DNA from: Arcuatula senhousia
Lineage: Eukaryota > Mollusca > Bivalvia > Mytilida > Mytilidae
DNA: 64,000 bases
Assembly (NCBI GenBank): GCA_963971305.1
Contig: OZ020307.1
Span: 10,057,501 to 10,121,500 of the forward strand
Reading direction: 5' to 3'
Below the pieces are notes generated by a model. That model had not been told where the DNA came from. It saw only the letters and a program-made list of their open reading frames with translations, and searched no databases. The translations under genes were made by a program, and so were the position numbers. Every line of letters begins with the position of its first letter. The stretch's first letter is position 1. This document shows positions 57,500-64,000 of this stretch, in pieces.

Positions 57500-59770
57500 T
57501 TTTTTTTATTTGCCTTTTCAGCCTTTTGACATTTGAATGCCCTGTCCATACTGTTTCCCCCTCTTTCTTCTCTTAATAATGCCCATTTCTAAGTGATAAC
57601 CACTGAGTAAAACAAGGATGTGCATATCTTTTTCACTAAGCATACAATTGGATGGAATAAATACAAGGGCTTCACAGATAAACATTGCTGAAAGGATTTT
57701 ACAATGCAGTATTTGCAAGATACATGTATAGGCAACTTCACAAATAAATAAGCTATGCCAATATGACAAGGTTTTTGGATAATGCAGTATGTGCAGTGTT
57801 TACTTTCATTCTTTGTATTAAAGACTTGGGATCTTATTGTGAAAGAGAAGTTTTCTGCTGTTTGGTTTCCTTGCTGTGTTCTTTGGTCAAAGAACTTATG
57901 TACCGGTAAGCAGCCTCTCTAGTGTAAATAAACTACTAGTTTTACTTTTCACATACATGTATGTTTTTCATGTACATTTATTCCACCTCATATTGTTTTG
58001 TATTATAATTTCAATAATGAGTCTTGAATATGCTTGCTAATAAACATTTAATAATAGTAAAACATTGAAAATATGCATCTAACAAAACAAAAATAAAACA
58101 TTTCAATAACTTCAGCTTTTCCATTAAAATCATTAACATAACATAACCTTTAAAATAAACCTTTCATCAACATTTTTTCGTCAATAAAATGTTTTCATTA
58201 ACATTTTAAAATTCCATAAAATAGCAATTACATAATCAACATATTAAAGACATGGGACTTTTTATCTTATCAAGACATTTTTTCATTATGATTTTTATAT
58301 CTCTCAATAATCTTCCTTCATTAACATTATTTTTCCCTTGTTATCCCAATTCATGGAAGTTTTTATTGTAAAAGCTGAAGTTATTCTCAGCAGTGGACGT
58401 CTGGCTCCTTACAAAGTACATAAGGATTGTTTAAAGTGTCTAATAAATAAAAGGACGGAAAATACTGATGAAGATTATTCAGCAAAAAATTGTTTAACAT
58501 GAGTTCATATATTTTACTTCCAACTTTTATTGAAAATTTAAATTTGTTTTTAACAGATCAATTGTTAGTGGCAATCCCAATTTATTTCATGCATATAAGT
58601 TTTAAATGACAACCCTTCATTTTTCCATTTATCATGATTTGTTACTTAATTTATATACTGGGGTCACAAAGGTTTAATTCTAGAACAAAATATAATTTAT
58701 ATACTGACCAAAATATACATGAAAAAATTTCCCATGCTGTATAAATATAAAAGTATAGTCTCTACTGTTAAAACATGCATTAAAGATATGTAAAAATAAA
58801 TGTATACAACCAATCTATAAGCTTGACATTTACATCTGGACGGAGATTCTTAACGGGCATTAAAACCTGGTGGACGGCATAAAATATAGATCCCTGACAA
58901 AAATAAAATATACATCTAGTGGGATGACAGTAACATGTGCAGAACAATTATTTGGTCAACAGTTTAGTAACAAGAACTTTGGTAATTTGTTAAAACTATA
59001 AAATATTCTTAATTAATTTTACTCATGATTTTGATTAAAGTTTTTTCCAGTATTTCAAAAGTTTGTGTCAATTTTCTTAATTTTGATCAAAACATAATAT
59101 TTTGCCTGAATTAGGTTGAAATTTTGCAAATATTTTAATTGCCAACTTCAATGACCAATTTAGAGAAACCACTGCCAATAGTATGAAAATAAATTTTAAC
59201 AGCTTTGGGAAAAAAATCCTTTTAACAATATGTATAATTGTCAAATATAGTTAACATAATGAGACAATTGTCACTTAAAGAGGTGAACAGAGAAAGACAT
59301 ATCACATACACATTACAAAATAAAACAGGAATGTAGTCCATTATACTCTGTAGTGTCTGTCAAAATAATCCTGAAAAATATCAAAGAAAAGGGTAAATCA
59401 ATATCTTTTTATCTTTATATCATTCAACATAAAGATAGTAATATGATCTGATAATTGATTACAAAAGTCTAAAAATTCTACAATACTTTTTAGCAATTGT
59501 CATTTCTTGAAGACAAATCATGCAGTTTTGTCTGCTTGATACCTTTGTTAAGTCTACTATCACATCACATCTTCAGTGCGAAAGATATTTAATTTTTTTT
59601 TAATTGAAAAAGATTTTATACAATTATAACATAGTTGACAGCAAAAATGTGAAAGTTTTTTTTTATTCAAAATAAAACTGAAAGATTCTAACTTATTAGG
59701 AAATACTGGTTTTGAATGTGTTTGGATTTTTTTTCTATAAAAACAAGTATAGTAATTGAATGTGCAATAA
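57500..59770. other. AT-rich non-genic stretch
   Basis: No gene, RNA or defined mobile element is recognised. The region has very low GC and many A/T runs. It might include distal 3' UTR of PKD2, but no signal shows that. Confidence 0.45.
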
Positions 59771-59775
59771 ACATA

Positions 59776-60804
59776 CGAGGGCTGTCCGTAAAGTTCGTGG
59801 ACAGTTGATATAAAATAAATAATATCTATTGGATTTACTTCAAATTGTGTTATAATAGAATGAGTAGTCTAATAAATAGGTGTTCCAAATTTTAGAATAA
59901 ACAAACAACTACAAGTTGATTTTTCATCATTTAGAAAATAAATTGTATTCATAACCCGGAGCAAGACGTTCATATTTTTGACGTCAAATTCAACAATTTC
60001 TTTTCCATATGGTCATATTGAATGCAATATTTAAAAAACTTTTATGAGTTTTGAACAATATATTTTGTCAGATGTATCTTAATTCATATTTCTGCATGTA
60101 TTGTTTCATTTCTGGAAACATTTGATTCACAAATTGCATGTAAATTCAAGTTCTTGACATCAACAATACAACTCCAAGCAAAGTCTATTGGTGGGGACAG
60201 TACTATATAGGAAATATGGCTATATCTGAATACCACAAAGCATGCCAATCGGTTATTTTCTATCTCCATCTGGATTACACATGCCATCATATGTATCTTA
60301 GTAAGCTTTTTTCACAATTAAAAGAATCTGTGTATATCGGTTGATATTTTTTAGACCCAAACATAAAATTTTATAACCGTCCATTGCTCCACCTCTTCGC
60401 AAAACGTTACTTTTTCTACGTCAAAGAAACTGATGTCAAATCTCAAAATATCAATTTCTCAATAAACTAATGCTATAGATCCTTCACATTTGGTATGTGC
60501 ATAATTTTAACTATTGGCAACACTGTAGTACAGGATTTATTGCATCGCTAGATATTGTATATGCATAGCGAGATCTTGTTTTAAGTATTCTGAATATTTC
60601 CGAAAATTTCTTACATTGCTCCGACCCACCATACAGCGAGTCAAATGATTCAAAATGTAGCACTATTCATGTCGAACATTTGCAAAACAATATACCAGAA
60701 ATAAAGGAAAATGTTCAAATTTATTATTATGTAAAGAACTAATCCCTAGTACGTCGTATTGGTTCAAACCGTTGCTTGTCCACAAACTTTACGGACAGCC
60801 CTCG
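59776..60804. mobile_element. Mariner-like non-autonomous element with TA duplication
   Basis: The 1029 bp element has 28 bp terminal inverted repeats with one mismatch, left CGAGGGCTGTCCGTAAAGTT then CGTGGACA and right TGTCCACAAACTTTACGGAC then AGCCCTCG. It is flanked by TA on each side (59774-59775 and 60805-60806). CGAGGGC-type termini plus TA duplication fit the mariner/Tc1 superfamily. The interior has no recognisable transposase and its only modest open frame, on the minus strand, is not transposase-like. Confidence 0.85.
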
Positions 60805-60808
60805 TAAG

Positions 60809-60814
60809 TTTATT
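60809..60814 (-). terminator. Possible PKD2 poly(A) signal
   Basis: AATAAA on the minus strand, about 1.1 kb downstream of the PKD2 stop and immediately beside the mariner-like element. It is the nearest canonical hexamer I noticed. Its use is unproven. Confidence 0.25.
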
Positions 60815-61915
60815 CAGAAAATTAAATTTGCTACAATACAAAAAATAACCAAGACAGTTATTGCCACACTGAAGATTATTAGAATTATACCCATAAACAA
60901 TGTTTCAAACTATAGTAAAAAGAGATACCAAAGATTTTAAATCAAAATCACACACACAAAATACAACAATTGCTATTAATGTGAATTGTTATCAGCGCTG
61001 GTTAAAAGTTAGATAAATGATATAAGTTTTCTGACACATTATTTACTAATTGCATGCTTCTATATCTGTGATTGTTTTTGTGCCATCTTCAATCTTTTTT
61101 TGGGGAGGGGCAATGTTATATTCAATTTAAGAAAAAAAAAGATTTAAATATTATCCATCGTGGTAGACATCACAGATATTTTTACAAATAAAAGAGAAAT
61201 TGACTGACTGTATGTGTGTGTGTTGTGTGTAGTGAAAAACATGTCACATAACAATTAACATGATGTGATGATGTGCTTGAATAATGATATTTAAAAATGT
61301 ATGAACACTTTCCAGGCTATGCTTTGTATTACACAGTATTTCGAATCATTTTGTGCAAGTAAATTCAGTGGACTTTGAAACATTTATATATCTGACAAAG
61401 GGATTTCCAGATAAAGTGCTGGTAAAAATCCATTTATACTCAGGATTTAAAATTTGATGCTTAAAGACAAAGCCTGGCTATGAAATGTATTTTTGATGAC
61501 CATAAATCCTATCAAACATCAACCAAGAGAGCCCAAACTGTGTTTTACCTAGTGAAAACAACCTGAACTTTTTACTACTGTCTAAAATTAAGTACAACAT
61601 TTCATTCATTACTACGACAACAATATCCATGCATTTCATACCTGTGCTTAATTACCATTTAAACATCGGATGTCTTAATAAAGAAAATTGATTGATATAA
61701 TAAGAGATAATACAGAATTTTAAAATAAAAAAGCCATGATAGAATATTGTACAAATAAGTCTTTCTTGGTTCTAAAAATAAAAACTAGTAAAAATAGTAA
61801 AGTTCTTTTAGTTGACTTTAAATCAAAAGTAAAGAGATAGTAGATATTTTTTACTTACAATTTCATAACTTTAACATTGAACTTAATATGGAATAAAACT
61901 CCTTTATCAAAATAA

Positions 61916-63989
61916 TTATTCCTGAATAATTAGCGAGTGGTCTCCCCTACTTACTGGTTCATTTTGTCCTGAGCCTGGTCTTGATCGAGATCTGACACCC
62001 CTAGCAGAATTACCACTGCTGGGTGAAGCCCCTCGGCCACTGGGGGAAAATGATGTTTCTGAATCCCATCGTTCTAATTCCTCTCTGACTAGTCTTTCCA
62101 TCTGTTCTCTTTTAGCTTCGTCACTGTTTCCATCCGACTTAACAGAACAAACAAAGGTTAAAGCACACAGACAGGTTAAACTTCTATTCTTGGTTTAAAC
62201 AGACTTTGCATTTTCGATGTTTTCATTTTCAAGTTATATCATTAAATGGACAGAGATTGGTCAAAGAGTAATTAAAAAATCAAAAAATAAAATAAATAAC
62301 AATTAAGGCATAAAAGGCTTAAATTACCAGTTTAAAGTACACAAAAACTTGATTTTTGGATGGGAAAAAAAAGAAACAGTTTGCACAAGTCTGTTAACTT
62401 CCAAGAATAGATTGTAAATCATGAAAGATAGATTTTGTCAAATAAAATCTATCTTTGCCATATCAGGTGACAGGACAATCATGTGATAGAGCAGTATTTC
62501 TGTAAATTAAACAGAAGTTCAGCAAGTCTCTTCCTGAAATCATTGTGTTTTTTAAAGTGTTAGAAACATCTAATATGATTAAATACTCACCATTTTCAAT
62601 GCGTGCTGAATTTGTTTTGTTTTCAGTAATCAAGTTATGTTTTCATTGATACTGTAATAGTTTGGTTATGAATAATAAATCTTGCTTTGTTGTTGATAAT
62701 ACTGAATGATACTTACTACTTAGTCATGAAGATTTTGTTCCTTATAAAGTTTTATTGACTGTTATTGTAATACTGAATGTATTTACTTCCCCCCTTTGAA
62801 ATTTAATTCAGACATGTATTTGTTATTTGTTATATAATATGTGCCAATCACCTGTCACACTTATGGGATTGTGATAAGTTTCCAGTGTACCATGTTACAG
62901 GAATATTAAGGTATACAGCAGTAGGATTCTGATATCATTCATGAGAGTATACTGTATAATCATTTATTTTCGTGGGGATAAAATTTCGTGGTTAAGAGCA
63001 AAATACTGAATTAGTCGGGACAAATATTCATGGATTTTTAATTTTGAAATACACTCTTTAAGTAGATATTTTAAATTCGTGGGTATTTAATTTCGTGGAT
63101 TTCTCTTATCCACGAAATAAAAGTAATTAAATCCCCCGCGAATATTTCTGCTTCTACAGTGTATAGTCTAATGCTTAATTGACTACACTAGACCAAAAAT
63201 ATATTTCATTTCATTATTCTAAAAAAGTTATATCAAAACACAAGTGCATTGACTCTTTAAAACATCAGAATCCCCTATTGTGGAGTATTGGTTAACCCAC
63301 CCTAGTTATAACTTACCTCTGTTATACTGTCTAATATTTTGCCCATTGTTTCTCGTCTTTTTAATTTAGCTTTTTCCATTGCTTCTAATTTGACTAATAC
63401 TGCGTCTATCTTTGACACTATACTGCCTATAGAATGTTCCATTCTGTCCACTCTGCGAGATAACACTGTAAATTCTTCATATGATACACCATTTGAACCT
63501 CTGCCTGATCGTGATGATTTGGTTCCGCTGTCTTCGTCGTCGCTGTCTTCACCGCTGTCGTCGTTATAACTAACACGGCTACTGGATCGTCTGGCTGTGC
63601 CTGGTCTGTTTCCTGATTTGTCAAGTTGTTCATATTCTTTGTTCAATGCATCCTGTGTTATAATATATAAGAACCTATGTTATTCAAATTTTTTTCCCAA
63701 AGGATAAAACTTTCTTTAAACAATCATTAGTTTATTGATATAAATTTAATTGCAGTATTAAAATATTAATGTTCTTTCTTTGAAATGTGGTCCTGGTTTA
63801 CCATTTCTTTAAAGGCTAAGAGAGAGTAAAAATACATCATATAAATAAGTGTAAGGAGACATGTTTTTAACCTTCTGGTTGTTGAGGTCAGCCTGCATTC
63901 TCTTCTGTTCGGCTTCATCCAAAACACGGTCACCGTCAATGTCATACTTGGCAAACAAAGCCTCGATTTCTCCATCAGCATAACCACGA
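61916..63989 (-). CDS. PKD2: Polycystin-2 (PKD2), C-terminal part, incomplete
   Basis: Three minus-strand exons: 63872-63989, 63317-63652 and 61916-62137, 676 nt, with GT/AG borders and matching phases. The gene continues beyond the right edge. The first exon encodes an EF-hand, [20 protein letters not shown], with canonical loop ligands D-x-D-x-D and E at position 12. The second has an acidic Ser-rich insert, then the coiled coil [20 protein letters not shown] continuing into [20 protein letters not shown], nearly identical to vertebrate PKD2. The last exon begins [20 protein letters not shown] and ends in a Ser/Arg/Gly-rich tail at a TAA. Polycystin-2 is a calcium-permeable TRP-family channel of ER and cilia; the EF-hand and coiled coil control calcium response and assembly. 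Confidence 0.94.
62951..63163. mobile_element. 'TTCGTGG' MITE in PKD2 intron
   Basis: Left end ACTGTATAATCATTTATTTT then CGTGGGGATAAAATTTCGTG is inverted, imperfectly, to CCACGAAATAAAAGTAATTA, then ATCCCCCGCGAATATTTCTG and TACAGTGTA on the right. It is about 213 bp, non-coding, and belongs to or is closely related to the MITEs at 19241 and 27575. Confidence 0.65.
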
Positions 63990-64000
63990 CTAAAATCAAA

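Noticed and set aside
60084..60290. 68-codon minus-strand frame inside the mariner-like element, a possible transposase remnant.
   Set aside because: No transposase motif (catalytic Asp residues or helix-turn-helix pattern) is recognisable.

Overview
This is a eukaryotic, AT-rich, intron-rich window. Its gene content and repeats point to a bivalve mollusc, most likely a mytilid mussel. The evidence for this is pearl-like elements with tandem cores of about 160 bp, 'TTCGTGG' MITEs, a tRNA-derived SINE and Penelope-like reverse transcriptase fragments. The assignment rests on recognising these patterns, not on a search. I resolved four protein-coding genes by joining exons with consistent GT/AG sites and phases.

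Layout. 1-4749: repeat-rich upstream sequence. 4750-33089 (+): a complete ANKHD1/ANKRD17 (Mask) orthologue in 34 coding exons, 2547 aa, with two ankyrin clusters, a Gln-rich middle, a basic coiled coil, a KH domain and a possible PAM2 motif. 33090-40766: downstream DNA with an array of about 174 bp units and a broken Penelope-like RT. 40767-42518 (-): FADD, a death-effector plus death-domain adaptor in 4 exons, 238 aa. 42933-52818 (+): LRPAP1 (receptor-associated protein, RAP), 7 exons, 330 aa, divergent from FADD across a 414 bp gap. Its second intron holds a minisatellite of about 2.3 kb with a 49 bp unit. 52819-61915: gene-poor sequence with a SINE, non-LTR and PLE scraps, and a mariner-like MITE. 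61916-63989 (-): the 3' end of PKD2 (polycystin-2), running off the right edge.

The four genes do not form a pathway. Mask is an RNA-binding and ankyrin scaffold, FADD links death receptors to caspases, RAP is an ER chaperone for LDL-receptor-family proteins, and polycystin-2 is a calcium-permeable channel. ANKRD17, LRPAP1 and PKD2 all lie on human chromosome 4, so their linkage here may be a remnant of ancient synteny.

I found no clearly new biological system. The most notable items are the dense nested transposon architecture (with a legible empty site and several clear target-site duplications), two large direct repeats flanking two Mask exons, near-perfect hairpin elements, and a PAM2-like motif in Mask.
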